Assembly (NCBI RefSeq): GCF_002210225.1
Contig: NZ_MWUJ01000016.1
Coordinates: 1-64,000, forward strand
Direction: 5' to 3'
From: Geofilum rhodophaeum
Lineage (GTDB): Bacteria; Bacteroidota; Bacteroidia; Bacteroidales; Marinilabiliaceae
DNA length: 64,000 nucleotides
Shown here: piece by piece, positions 45,405-54,288 of the stretch
How positions within the stretch are numbered: position 1 is the stretch's first letter
How the letters are laid out: every line of letters begins with the position of its first letter
Made by a program: the position numbers and the translations under genes
The notes under the pieces: model-generated
What the model was told of the DNA's origin: nothing
Seen by the model: the letters and a program-made list of their open reading frames with translations, nothing else
Databases searched by the model: none

Positions 45405-46337
45405 ATGAAAAAACACCAGCTGATTCGACTCCGACACCATGAGATTGATAAAAAACGATGGGACGCGGGCATTGCCAGCTCCACGCATCCCCTCATCTAT
45501 GCCGACAGTTGGTACCTGGACCTTGTAGCGCCGCAATGGGAGGCGGTGGTGTCGGACGATTACAGCATCCTTTGGCCGCTGACCATCAACAGAAAACACC
45601 TTTGGCCGATGTTGGTGCAGCCGATGTTTACCCAGCAACTGGGCATCTTTTCGTCGCAGCCGCTCGACAAGCAAATGGTGACTCAAATCTACAAGAAGAA
45701 CCCCTACCCCATTCTTACCCTGCAAAGTCACGCCCAAACCAAATGGCCGGCAGCCCGGCAGGTGACCTCCAAACAGAATGCCGTATTGCCGCTCCAAAAA
45801 GACTATGACAGTCTGCAAAAAGCATTTCGTAAAGGGCGCAAACACAGTGTAAAAAAGGTACTGAAAGACCCAGGCATTTATCTTTCCCATGCGTCAACGG
45901 AGGCCTTTATCACTTTTACACAAAAGCACAACAACTACAACTTAGCTGAAAGACATCTTCAACTGCTGCAAGCATTGATTACCGGCGCACTGGCGCGCCA
46001 TAATGGCTTCATCCTTTCGGCAGAATCGGAAGACAAGGGCCCTCTGGCCATGGCCTTTTTTCTGCGAAAATACCAACGCATCATCCACTTATCGGGGCAC
46101 TCTTCTACTGGGGGACTGGCAAAGGACGGCATGTCGCTCATTATAAATCAGGTGATAAAGGACTACGCCGGTTCAGACTACCTGCTTGATTTTGAAGGTT
46201 CGGACCTCAAAGGGGTGGCCAGCTTTTACCGCAGTTTTGGCGCTGACGTTGAATGCTACCAGAGTTACCGGCATCCTTGGTTCAAAAACTGGCAAAGAAT
46301 AAGAAAAGGATTAGGCCAAATAATGGGCGACTTTTAA
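45405..46337 (+). CDS. GNAT/FemAB-like acyltransferase
   Basis: The 310-residue protein has no signal peptide and no membrane segment. The fold suggestion comes from HPLIYADSWYLDLVAPQWEAVV near the N terminus and LLDFEGSDLKGVASFYRSFGA near the C terminus, typical of FemAB-like members of the GNAT superfamily in this phylum. GMSLIINQVIKDYAGSDY precedes the latter motif. The ATG at 45405 follows radC by eight bases, so they are probably cotranscribed. Substrate unknown; a role in peptidoglycan or small-molecule acylation is only a guess. Confidence 0.55.
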   Translation: MKKHQLIRLRHHEIDKKRWDAGIASSTHPLIYADSWYLDLVAPQWEAVVSDDYSILWPLTINRKHLWPMLVQPMFTQQLGIFSSQPLDKQMVTQIYKKNPYPILTLQSHAQTKWPAARQVTSKQNAVLPLQKDYDSLQKAFRKGRKHSVKKVLKDPGIYLSHASTEAFITFTQKHNNYNLAERHLQLLQALITGALARHNGFILSAESEDKGPLAMAFFLRKYQRIIHLSGHSSTGGLAKDGMSLIINQVIKDYAGSDYLLDFEGSDLKGVASFYRSFGADVECYQSYRHPWFKNWQRIRKGLGQIMGDF

Positions 46338-46347
46338 TATTATCTGT

Positions 46348-46355
46348 TATTTTTG
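46348..46355 (+). promoter_or_regulatory. -7 box of upp
   Basis: TATTTTTG is a perfect -7 match 16 bases before the upp ATG. No TTTG at the usual distance is seen. The predicted leader is only about 10 bases. Confidence 0.45.
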
Positions 46356-46371
46356 TCAAAATATCGAACCG

Positions 46372-47025
46372 ATGGAGATAAAGTACATCAATCAACCACC
46401 TTCTATCCTCAACCAATTTATAGCAGAAATTCGCGATCAGCACATTCAAACCGATCCGCTGCGCTTTCGTCGTAACCTGGAGCGTATTGGCGAAATTTTC
46501 GCCTACGAAATCAGCAAAACGCTCAGCTATGAGGAAAAGGACATCCAAACCCCACTGGGGGTTGCTAAGGAGTTCCTGCCCCAGGAAAAACTGGTTATTG
46601 CCTCTATTTTGCGCGCCGGCATTCCCTTGCACAATGGTCTGCTCAACTATTTCGATCGCTGCGAAAATGCTTTTGTCTCGGCTTTTAGAAAGTACAACGA
46701 AGACGGCCATTTTGAAATCAACATCGAATACATTTCAGGACCCGATCTTAACGGAAAGACTTTGATTTTGGCCGACCCAATGCTGGCCACCGGCTCCTCG
46801 CTCGAGCTGGCTTTCCAGGCCCTCAAAGCCAACGGCATTCCCGCCCACGTGCACATCGTCTGCATCATTGCCAGTCAGGCCGGTGTTGAGTATGTACAAA
46901 ACATGCTGTGCGACGAACCCGTTACGCTTTGGTTGGCTGGTGTGGATGAGGAGTTGAACGCCAAATCGTACATTATTCCGGGCCTGGGTGATGCAGGAGA
47001 TCTGGCCTACGGCTCCAAACTCTAG
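46372..47025 (+). CDS. upp: Uracil phosphoribosyltransferase
   Basis: Salvages uracil to UMP using PRPP. The 217-residue protein has SILRAGIPLHNG at about 82-93, the PRPP-binding LILADPMLATGSSL at about 134-147 and the uracil-site region near the C terminus (SYIIPGLGDAGDLAYGS). Length and motif order match the family. It overlaps the convergent folK stop by four bases. Confidence 0.95.
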   Translation: MEIKYINQPPSILNQFIAEIRDQHIQTDPLRFRRNLERIGEIFAYEISKTLSYEEKDIQTPLGVAKEFLPQEKLVIASILRAGIPLHNGLLNYFDRCENAFVSAFRKYNEDGHFEINIEYISGPDLNGKTLILADPMLATGSSLELAFQALKANGIPAHVHIVCIIASQAGVEYVQNMLCDEPVTLWLAGVDEELNAKSYIIPGLGDAGDLAYGSKL

Positions 47026-47528
47026 GGCAAACGCCGCACCGCACCCTGATCGACGCAGCTTTCGAGCAATTGGCCCATGCTGCGGTGCAGGATTGGATGC
47101 TGGCAGTGCGACCAGTGCTCACACAGGGGCAGTAAGGTGAAGCGACGCAAGTGCAGACGGGGATGCGGCAGGGTGAGTCGCTCGGTTTGAATCACCCTTG
47201 TTCCGCTCCACAACAAATCGATATCGATACCCCGGGAGGCATAGCCGCCTCCCGCTTGTCTGCGTCTTCCCAGAGCCGATTCGACCTCCAGCACCAGGGT
47301 CAACAAGTCCTCCGCTGCCAAAACCGTTTCGATTTCCACCACCCGGTTTAAAAATGGCCGCTCTGCTGTAAATCCCCAGGCCTCACTCTCGTAATCCGAG
47401 GAACTCAGCAGCACCCGAAGCCCTGCCTTGCACAGACGTTCCAGGGCCGCATCCATCAAACGGCCGGTTTCTGCCTCATTGCCACCCAAAAGCAACAAAA
47501 AACGCTGCGCGCTAACTATTTCACTCAT
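47022..47528 (-). CDS. folK: 6-Hydroxymethyl-7,8-dihydropterin pyrophosphokinase
   Basis: Transfers pyrophosphate from ATP to the pterin in folate synthesis. The 168-residue protein has LLLGGNEAETGRLMDAALE at about 12-30, SEAWGF, FLNRVVEIET, and the signature RGIDIDLLWSG followed by LTLPHPRLHLRRFTLLPL (magnesium- and ATP-binding region). The start at 47528 fits the conserved N terminus. A candidate -7 box (TAGCTTTG, 47595-47588, minus) lies upstream. No folP or folB is adjacent. Confidence 0.93.
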   Translation of the reverse strand: MSEIVSAQRFLLLLGGNEAETGRLMDAALERLCKAGLRVLLSSSDYESEAWGFTAERPFLNRVVEIETVLAAEDLLTLVLEVESALGRRRQAGGGYASRGIDIDLLWSGTRVIQTERLTLPHPRLHLRRFTLLPLCEHWSHCQHPILHRSMGQLLESCVDQGAVRRLP

Positions 47529-47628
47529 CTTTTTCTACAAATAAAAAGGGGTTGCCAACAATTTTGTAAATTAGCAGCATAATGGCACAAAGCTACGATA
47601 TTCTGTCCTTTTCCTAAAAACACAAATT

Positions 47629-49389
47629 ATGAGTAAGTTTTTAAAGTATTTTCTGGCGGTTCTTTTGGGATCCATGGTTTCGGCCCTCCTTTTTGTCCTG
47701 GGGCTTTTCATGTTCATCGGCATATTGGCGGCCTCCTCGGGCGGCGAAGTAAAAGTGGCCGACAACTCGCTCTTGGTTTTAGATCTCAATGGTCCCATTA
47801 CCGAGCGCTCCTCGCAGGATCCACTGGAGCAAATTATTGCTGAGCTCACCGGCGATGTGGCCCCGGCTGGTCTCAATGAGGTTTTGGCTTCCATCAAAAA
47901 GGCCGGTGAAGACGAGCGCATTAAGGGCATTTACATGGAGAGCGGTCTGACCATGGCCGGCTACGCCACCCTGGAAGAAATTCGGAACGCCCTCATCGAA
48001 TTTCGCGCTACGGGCAAGTTTGTTTACAGTTTTGCCCCTGTGTACACCCAAAAGGCTTACTACCTGGCTTCGGTGGCCGACAAGGTTTACCTGAATCCTG
48101 CAGGAATGCTCGATTTTCAGGGACTGAGTGCCGTGTACTCCTTTTATAAAGGAACGCTGGAAAAGCTGGGCATCGAAATGCAGGTATTCAAGCACGGTGA
48201 ATTCAAATCGGCCGTTGAACCCTACATCCTGGAAAAGATGAGCGACGAGGCCCGTCTGCAAACCGAAGTCTACCTGGGTTCCATTTGGAACCACACCCTG
48301 GAAAAAGTAGCGGCCGCCCGGGGCATAGACCCCCAAGTACTGAACCAAAGTGCCTCCAGGGCCCCGGTAATGATGAACGACGAAGACCTGCTGGCTACGG
48401 GACTCATCGACGGTTTCCGGTACAAGGACGAGGTGCTTTCTGAATTGAAAGTACTGACGGGCACCGACGAAAAAGACGATCTGGAAGCCCTCAGCATTGC
48501 CAGCTACAGCAAGGTCTACCTCCCCGGCAAGAAGAAGGGTTTGGAGAAAAATAAAATTGCGGTTATTTATGCCGAAGGGGCCATCGACAACGGCAGCGGC
48601 GGTATTCAAAGCGACGATCTTTCCCGCACCATTCGCGAAGCACGCCGCGACAGCTCCATCCAGGCCATTGTATTGCGCATCAACTCACCGGGGGGGTCCG
48701 GTTTGGGTTCGGAAATCATCTGGCGCGAAGTAAAATTGGCCAGGGAAACCAAGCCGGTAGTGGTATCGATGGGTGATTTGGCCGCTTCGGGGGGCTATTA
48801 CATTGCCTGTGCCGCCGACAGCATCATAGCCCATCCCAACACCCTTACCGGAAGCATTGGTGTATTTGGTATGCTGCCCAATACCCAGGGCTTGCTGAAC
48901 AAAATCGGGGTGACCACCGACCGGGTTACCACCAACGATTTTTCTGATTTCCCGGCCCTCGACCGCCCCTTCTCTGCTTCAGAAAAAGCACTGATGCAAG
49001 CCTACATTGAGCGCTTCTACGGCATTTTTCTTCAGCGTTGCGCCGACGGTCGCAATACCACCGTGGAAGCCATCGACGAAGTGGGCGAAGGACGTGTATG
49101 GTCGGGCGCCAATGCCCTTGAGCTGAAGCTGGTCGACAAGCTTGGCGGCATCAACGAGGCCCTGGCCACTGCGGCCGGCATGGCAGAGTTGGAAGACTAC
49201 CGGGTGGTGGAACTTCCCGAAGTGCTTGATCCCTTTCAGCAGATTATGCAGAGTCTTTCAGAAGGCGCCTCTGCACGCCTGGGCAAACAAATATTGGGCG
49301 AGCATTACCGCACCCTGCAAACGATCGGAGAATGGCAAAACGCCTATCCGGTACAGGCGCGTCTGCCCTTTGATCTGGAGTTAAATTAA
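47629..49389 (+). CDS. sppA: Signal peptide peptidase SppA (long form)
   Basis: Membrane-bound serine protease degrading cleaved signal peptides. The 586-residue protein has one N-terminal transmembrane helix (about 8-33) and two tandem ClpP-like domains, as in the 67-kDa form. The catalytic lysine is K193 in EFKSAVEP (first domain), and the nucleophile is S387 in GDLAASGGYY (second domain). TGSIGVFGMLPN follows. All features match an active enzyme. It is the first of three same-strand genes (sppA, lpxK, purine nucleoside phosphorylase) with short spacers. Confidence 0.95.
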   Translation: MSKFLKYFLAVLLGSMVSALLFVLGLFMFIGILAASSGGEVKVADNSLLVLDLNGPITERSSQDPLEQIIAELTGDVAPAGLNEVLASIKKAGEDERIKGIYMESGLTMAGYATLEEIRNALIEFRATGKFVYSFAPVYTQKAYYLASVADKVYLNPAGMLDFQGLSAVYSFYKGTLEKLGIEMQVFKHGEFKSAVEPYILEKMSDEARLQTEVYLGSIWNHTLEKVAAARGIDPQVLNQSASRAPVMMNDEDLLATGLIDGFRYKDEVLSELKVLTGTDEKDDLEALSIASYSKVYLPGKKKGLEKNKIAVIYAEGAIDNGSGGIQSDDLSRTIREARRDSSIQAIVLRINSPGGSGLGSEIIWREVKLARETKPVVVSMGDLAASGGYYIACAADSIIAHPNTLTGSIGVFGMLPNTQGLLNKIGVTTDRVTTNDFSDFPALDRPFSASEKALMQAYIERFYGIFLQRCADGRNTTVEAIDEVGEGRVWSGANALELKLVDKLGGINEALATAAGMAELEDYRVVELPEVLDPFQQIMQSLSEGASARLGKQILGEHYRTLQTIGEWQNAYPVQARLPFDLELN

Positions 49390-49405
49390 GAACAGCGGCT
49401 CGCTT

Positions 49406-50488
49406 ATGCTCCAAGGTCTTCGCCTGCTCCTATGGCCCTTTTCGCTGCTTTACGGCCTGATCATGGCGTTTCGCAACCGCCTCTTTGATGCCGGATGGCT
49501 GCCCGCCACAGCTTTTCCGCTGCCGGTGATTTCGATTGGGAATATTACCGTGGGGGGGACTGGCAAGACCCCGCTTACCGAACTGCTGCTGCACCTGCTT
49601 AGCGACAGGTACAGTTGTGCCACCCTTTCGAGGGGCTATGGCAGGGCCACCAAGGGCTTTCGCCTGGCTGACGCCGGAGATACGGCCTTAAGCATAGGCG
49701 ATGAGCCGCGACAATTACAACTGAAGTTTCCCCGGCTAAGGGTAGTCGTGGCTGAAAAGCGGGTAGAAGGGATGCAGGCGCTGCTGCGCCTGCCCCAACC
49801 GCCTCAGGTGGTGGTACTCGACGATGCCTTCCAGCACCGCTATGTAAAGGCGGGACTGTCGATACTGGTGGTGGACTACCACCGCCCCCTGTGGAAGGAC
49901 CATTGTTTCCCGGCCGGCAATCTGCGGGAAGGTTTTACCGGGAGAAAGCGTGCCGATCTGGTGGTGGTGAATAAATGTCCCCCCGACCTTACGCTGGAGG
50001 AAGCCGATGAAATAGCGCGGAGACTGAAACTAAGGGCACAACAGCGGCTCTTTTTCGCCACCATAGCCTATTTGCCGCCACGGCCTTTGCGGGAGCAGGG
50101 TGCCCATGCGGTGCTGGACGAACAACTGCCACCACCTGGCGAGGAGTTGCTTGTGCTGGCGGGCATTGCGCGCCCCGAACCCTTTTTCCAAAAAATGGAG
50201 GCTTATGGAAGACCGCTGCGCAAACTCATCTTCCCCGATCACCACGCCTTCAATGCCAAAGATCTGGCTCAAATCCGGAAAGCTTTACAGTCGGACAGCA
50301 AAGGTCGAAGCCTCATGCTCACCACTGAAAAGGATGCCGTTCGCCTCGCTGCGATACCGGAAATCGACAGCGACCTGCTGGGCCGTATCTGGTACCAGCC
50401 CATTCGCCTGCAAATTCTTTTTGACCAACAAAAAATATTTGAAAATTTAATACTAAGCTATGTTGAACAAGATCAAGGAAACGGCTGA
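49406..50488 (+). CDS. lpxK: Tetraacyldisaccharide 4'-kinase
   Basis: Inner-membrane kinase adding the 4'-phosphate of lipid A. The 360-residue protein has a hydrophobic N-terminal helix (about 5-25), a P-loop GGTGKT at 50-55, VLDDAFQHRYV (catalytic Asp region) and LTTEKDAVRL near the C terminus. Lipid A synthesis fits a Gram-negative envelope. It starts 16 bases after sppA, and its last 29 bases overlap the next gene, so the pair is translationally coupled. Confidence 0.94.
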   Translation: MLQGLRLLLWPFSLLYGLIMAFRNRLFDAGWLPATAFPLPVISIGNITVGGTGKTPLTELLLHLLSDRYSCATLSRGYGRATKGFRLADAGDTALSIGDEPRQLQLKFPRLRVVVAEKRVEGMQALLRLPQPPQVVVLDDAFQHRYVKAGLSILVVDYHRPLWKDHCFPAGNLREGFTGRKRADLVVVNKCPPDLTLEEADEIARRLKLRAQQRLFFATIAYLPPRPLREQGAHAVLDEQLPPPGEELLVLAGIARPEPFFQKMEAYGRPLRKLIFPDHHAFNAKDLAQIRKALQSDSKGRSLMLTTEKDAVRLAAIPEIDSDLLGRIWYQPIRLQILFDQQKIFENLILSYVEQDQGNG

Positions 50489-51272
50489 CTTTTTAAAGGC
50501 GGCTCAAAAGACCCAGCCCAAGACCGGCATCATACTGGGAACCGGACTGGGCGGATTGGTCAAGGAAATTGTGATGGAAAAGACCATTCCCTACAACGAG
50601 ATTCCCCACTTTCCGCTTTCGACCGTGGAGGGCCACCAGGGCAAACTCATCTTCGGAACCATTAAAGGCACCCCGGTTATGGCGATGCAGGGTCGCTTTC
50701 ATTACTACGAAGGCTACAACATGAAGGAAGTCACCTTTCCGGTAAGGGTTATGCAACAAATGGGCATCAGCAATCTGGTGGTATCGAATGCCAGCGGGGG
50801 ACTGAATCCCGACTTTAAGGTGGGCGACATTATGGTGATTGACGACCACATTAATATGTTTGGCGACCACCCGCTGATTGGAAAAAACCATAAAGAACTG
50901 GGCCCCCGCTTTCCGGATATGAGCGAACCCTACAGCAAGGAGCTCATAGCCCGCGCCCATGCCATAGCCCAAAAGCACCAGATTGAACTCAAACAAGGCG
51001 TTTACGTCGGTACCAGCGGTCCCACCTTCGAAACCCCGGCAGAATACAAGTTTTTCCGGGTGATTGGGGGCGATGCCGTAGGCATGAGCACCGTGCCCGA
51101 GGTAATTGTGGCTCGCCATGCCGGCATTACCTGCTTTGGTGTCAGCATCATTACCGATTCGGGAGTACCGGGACAAATTGTGGAGATCTCGCACGAAGAG
51201 GTTCAGGAGGTCGCAGCCAAGGCGGAACCATTGATGACCCGCGTTATTGCCGAACTGGTAGCGACCTTATAG
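50460..51272 (+). CDS. Purine nucleoside phosphorylase
   Basis: Phosphorolysis of purine nucleosides to base and ribose-1-phosphate. The 270-residue protein is of the trimeric PunA/PNP type: GIILGTGLGGL at about 22-32, GRFHYYEGY (phosphate and sugar site), VSNASGGLNPDF, and GTSGPTFETPAEYKFFRVIGGDAVGMSTVPEV near 182-214. It overlaps lpxK by 29 bases. The symbol punA or xapA would fit, but the choice needs biochemical data. Confidence 0.93.
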   Translation: MLNKIKETADFLKAAQKTQPKTGIILGTGLGGLVKEIVMEKTIPYNEIPHFPLSTVEGHQGKLIFGTIKGTPVMAMQGRFHYYEGYNMKEVTFPVRVMQQMGISNLVVSNASGGLNPDFKVGDIMVIDDHINMFGDHPLIGKNHKELGPRFPDMSEPYSKELIARAHAIAQKHQIELKQGVYVGTSGPTFETPAEYKFFRVIGGDAVGMSTVPEVIVARHAGITCFGVSIITDSGVPGQIVEISHEEVQEVAAKAEPLMTRVIAELVATL

Positions 51273-51296
51273 ACGGCCAACAAACGGCTCAGCAGC

Positions 51297-53012
51297 TCAG
51301 CGACCCAGCGCCACGGCAGTTCGGTAAGTGCCGGGATCGGCACCGGGACCGTGCCAATGAACCTGAAGGACGTACCAGGCGGGCGGGCAGACCCGCCCCG
51401 CATCGTCGCTGCCGTCCCATACCCAAAAGCCTTCGCGACCTGCCGGTGCATTGTTGACCAAACAACGCACCGGCAGGCCGCGCTCGTTGTAAATGGTCAC
51501 GCTGCAAAGCAGCCCTGCTTCTTCAAAGGCATAGTGCAGGTACAACAAATCGTTCTGCCCGTCGCCATTGGGGCTAAAGAGCTCCGGCGCCGTGCGCAGG
51601 GGCGACTTGCTCTGCTTGCGGGTGGGGGCCGACTGAGAATTGGGGCGACCGGGGGTTCCGTAGCCGGCGTCGGCTGCGGCAGATTGCCAGTTGTGGGGAC
51701 TCAGTGAGGGAGCCCGGACATCCAAACGCTCCAGGGCTACGCCCTTCGTAACGTCTAAATAGGGGTTATGGAGCCCGGCATGGTAGTCCATCCGATCCAG
51801 CACCTCTCCCCTTCGGTTGGTCAGCAACACGCTGCCGCCCTCGTTGATGTAATTGGGTAAGGCTTCCTCCGGAGCCAGCAACAGCAAGTCCTTAATTCCA
51901 AATTGCGTCTGCAGCCAGGCATAGTCGCCACACAACACAAGATAAGCTCCTGGCATAAAAGGCGTTTCATACTGCGAAAGAGCAAACAGTTTCTCGGGAA
52001 GCCCGTCTTCGCCTGCACGTGCCAGGTAGAGGGAAGAGAGATCGACAATGCGCGCGCTGCAGTTGTACAGTTCTACATAATCGCTGCCGCCCGTTGGGGG
52101 ATCGTAGAGCAGTTCATTGATGACTACATCGCCGGCTTGGGCGACTTCAGGGCGACCCACCACCAGCGCTTGGTCTGCTTCCAACAAATTGCCGGCCCAA
52201 TCAAAGGGGCGTCGGGTCCAATGCAGACTGAGAAGATGCCCAACTTCGGGGGCGCGATTCCAGGTCAACAGTACTTGCCGGTTCCACACCGCCTCCAATT
52301 GCGTGGTGAAGTCCGGGTCGCCCGATCCCTCCAAAACAGGGCTTTCCTCAAACGAAGACGGCACCAGATTCTTGCTGAACGTCACCACCAGATGCAGGGA
52401 ATCCTGCCAATACAGACTGCGCACGCGGGGCGCTTGCGCATCGGGGAGTACCTGATCGAGACTGTTGGGGCCTCCCGGCGTGCCGCCCTCGGTGGCTAAA
52501 GAATAGTCCCAGTTGTGGAGACTGTGCGACAGATGGTCGGTATCTTTTCGTTCGAGCGACCAGCCGCCATCACGCTTGAAACCTGCCTGTCCCATCGTAC
52601 GCGAATACGCCAGGGCGTCGATGACTCCGCCTTGGGGAGAACGAAGGACCAGTGTCCCGGAACTGACGGTGAGACTGCTGAAACCTTTTAAAGGAAGCAC
52701 CTCCTTATGGCCCTCCCACTGTTCGCTCTTGGCAGTGGGAACCAACACGACCCAGGCCCGGGCTGCAAGTTGAAAAGAATCCAGGACGGTGGACCGCCCG
52801 TTGATTTCGAGGGTCCACCCACCCAACTGAAGCGACTGCTCACTGCGGTTAAACAGCTCGACAAAAGGAGATTCCGGCAGTCCCACAACCGGCTGGGGAT
52901 CGGCCAGCACTTCAGAAAAAACGACCATAGGTCGCTGCGGAGTTTCTGCGACGACAAAAGCAGAAAAAAGCTGCCCGCTCAGGGCCAGCAAAAGGAGAAA
53001 ATAGCGAAGCAT
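51297..53012 (-). CDS. Secreted lamin-tail-domain protein with a type B-like sorting tail
   Basis: The 571-residue protein has a signal peptide (about 1-22). It carries two lamin-tail domains (about 30-130 with SPFVELFNRSEQSLQLGGW, and about 290-415 with GSDYVELYNCSARIVDLSS), separated by an Ig-like region (about 185-285). The C-terminal part (about 483-571) begins ELFSPNGDGQNDLLYL and ends with an IYNERGLPV/WDGSDDAG pattern, which resembles gliding-associated (type B) sorting domains and FlgD-like Ig folds. It therefore probably leaves the cell by the type IX system. The gene is convergent with the phosphorylase gene. Lamin-tail proteins are often linked to nucleases, but no nuclease domain is seen. 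Confidence 0.75.
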   Translation of the reverse strand: MLRYFLLLLALSGQLFSAFVVAETPQRPMVVFSEVLADPQPVVGLPESPFVELFNRSEQSLQLGGWTLEINGRSTVLDSFQLAARAWVVLVPTAKSEQWEGHKEVLPLKGFSSLTVSSGTLVLRSPQGGVIDALAYSRTMGQAGFKRDGGWSLERKDTDHLSHSLHNWDYSLATEGGTPGGPNSLDQVLPDAQAPRVRSLYWQDSLHLVVTFSKNLVPSSFEESPVLEGSGDPDFTTQLEAVWNRQVLLTWNRAPEVGHLLSLHWTRRPFDWAGNLLEADQALVVGRPEVAQAGDVVINELLYDPPTGGSDYVELYNCSARIVDLSSLYLARAGEDGLPEKLFALSQYETPFMPGAYLVLCGDYAWLQTQFGIKDLLLLAPEEALPNYINEGGSVLLTNRRGEVLDRMDYHAGLHNPYLDVTKGVALERLDVRAPSLSPHNWQSAAADAGYGTPGRPNSQSAPTRKQSKSPLRTAPELFSPNGDGQNDLLYLHYAFEEAGLLCSVTIYNERGLPVRCLVNNAPAGREGFWVWDGSDDAGRVCPPAWYVLQVHWHGPGADPGTYRTAVALGR

Positions 53013-53015
53013 GGG

Positions 53016-53046
53016 CTTGGGGTTAAGTAATAATTATCTACCTTTG
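53016..53046 (+). promoter_or_regulatory. Promoter of asd
   Basis: CTTG (53016-53019), 19 bases, TACCTTTG (53039-53046): perfect -7 and three-of-four -33 match, 86 bases before the asd ATG. Confidence 0.65.
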
Positions 53047-53132
53047 CAACAAACAATTGCTGAACGGTTGCCTTGACAGGCAGCAATTTAAGCAATTTTT
53101 CAACATTGTAAAACTTAATAGTCTAACCAGGA

Positions 53133-54143
53133 ATGAGAGTAGCAATTGTAGGCGTTAGCGGAGCTGTAGGCCAGGAATTTCTCCGCGTTCTCGATGAAAG
53201 AAATTTCCCCATGGACGAGCTGGTGCTTTTCGGCTCAGCCCGGAGTGCCGGAAAAAAATATAGTTATAAGGGTCAGGAACTGACCGTTAAGGAATTGAAG
53301 CACAACGACGATTTCAAAGGCATCGATATTGCACTGACATCGGCCGGGGCTTCTACCTCCAAAGAATTTGAAAAAACCATCACCAAGTACGGGGCCATTA
53401 TGATCGACAACTCCAGTGCCTTCCGTATGGATGAGGATGTGCCCCTGGTGGTGCCCGAGGTGAATGCTGCCCGCTGTGCCTCCCTGCCCCGTAATGTGAT
53501 CGCCAACCCCAACTGCACCACCATTCAGTTGGTGGTGGCCCTGCAGGCCATCGAAAACCTTTCGCACATCAAAAGGGTGCATGTATCGACCTATCAGGCA
53601 GCCAGTGGTGCCGGCGCCACCGGCATGGAAGAGCTGGACCTTCAGTCCAAACAACTCGCCCGCGGCGAAGCCCCAACGGTAAACAAATTCCAGTACCAGT
53701 TGGCCATGAACCTGATTCCTCATGTGGATGTGTTTACCGATAACGGCTACACCAAGGAGGAAATGAAGATGTACAACGAAACCCGCAAGATTATGGGCAG
53801 CGACATTCAGGTGAGTGCCACCTGCGTAAGGGTTCCGGTAATGCGCGCCCATTCGGAAGCCACCTGGGTGGAGACCGAGCGGCCCATTTCCGTAGAAGAG
53901 GCCCGCGAGGCTTTCCGCCAGGCCGACGGGGTTGTGTTGATGGACAAGCCTGCGGACAAGGAATACCCCATGCCGCTCTTCTTAGCCGGACGCGACGAAG
54001 TCTTCGTGGGACGGGTACGCAGCGATTTGTCTAATCCCAACGGCCTTTCTTTCTGGACGGTTTCGGACCAGATTAAGAAGGGAGCAGCCCTCAACGCCGT
54101 ACAAATTGCCGAATACATGATTAAAGCAGGCTTGGTAAAATAG
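53133..54143 (+). CDS. asd: Aspartate-semialdehyde dehydrogenase
   Basis: Reduces aspartyl phosphate to the semialdehyde, the branch point to lysine, methionine, threonine and diaminopimelate. The 336-residue protein begins [17 protein letters not shown] (nucleotide fold). The catalytic C128 lies in [23 protein letters not shown] and the [14 protein letters not shown] active-site histidine region follow. It is a single gene with its own consensus promoter and terminator. Confidence 0.95.
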   Translation: MRVAIVGVSGAVGQEFLRVLDERNFPMDELVLFGSARSAGKKYSYKGQELTVKELKHNDDFKGIDIALTSAGASTSKEFEKTITKYGAIMIDNSSAFRMDEDVPLVVPEVNAARCASLPRNVIANPNCTTIQLVVALQAIENLSHIKRVHVSTYQAASGAGATGMEELDLQSKQLARGEAPTVNKFQYQLAMNLIPHVDVFTDNGYTKEEMKMYNETRKIMGSDIQVSATCVRVPVMRAHSEATWVETERPISVEEAREAFRQADGVVLMDKPADKEYPMPLFLAGRDEVFVGRVRSDLSNPNGLSFWTVSDQIKKGAALNAVQIAEYMIKAGLVK

Positions 54144-54179
54144 TCGACCGATTCGCTTTGGCGCTAAAAACATACCGAT

Positions 54180-54218
54180 AAAGGCTGGTTTATTTAAACC
54201 GGCCTTTGTTTTTTATTT
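54180..54218 (+). terminator. Terminator of asd
   Basis: aaaggctggttt and aaaccggccttt form a 12-base stem with one G-U pair around a three- to four-base loop, followed by a T-rich run. Confidence 0.85.
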
Positions 54219-54288
54219 AATGCGCCTCCCCGGCGGGGACAGCTGCTTGGCGCCACCTATTTTTTTTATATCTTAGAACAAAAAAAAC

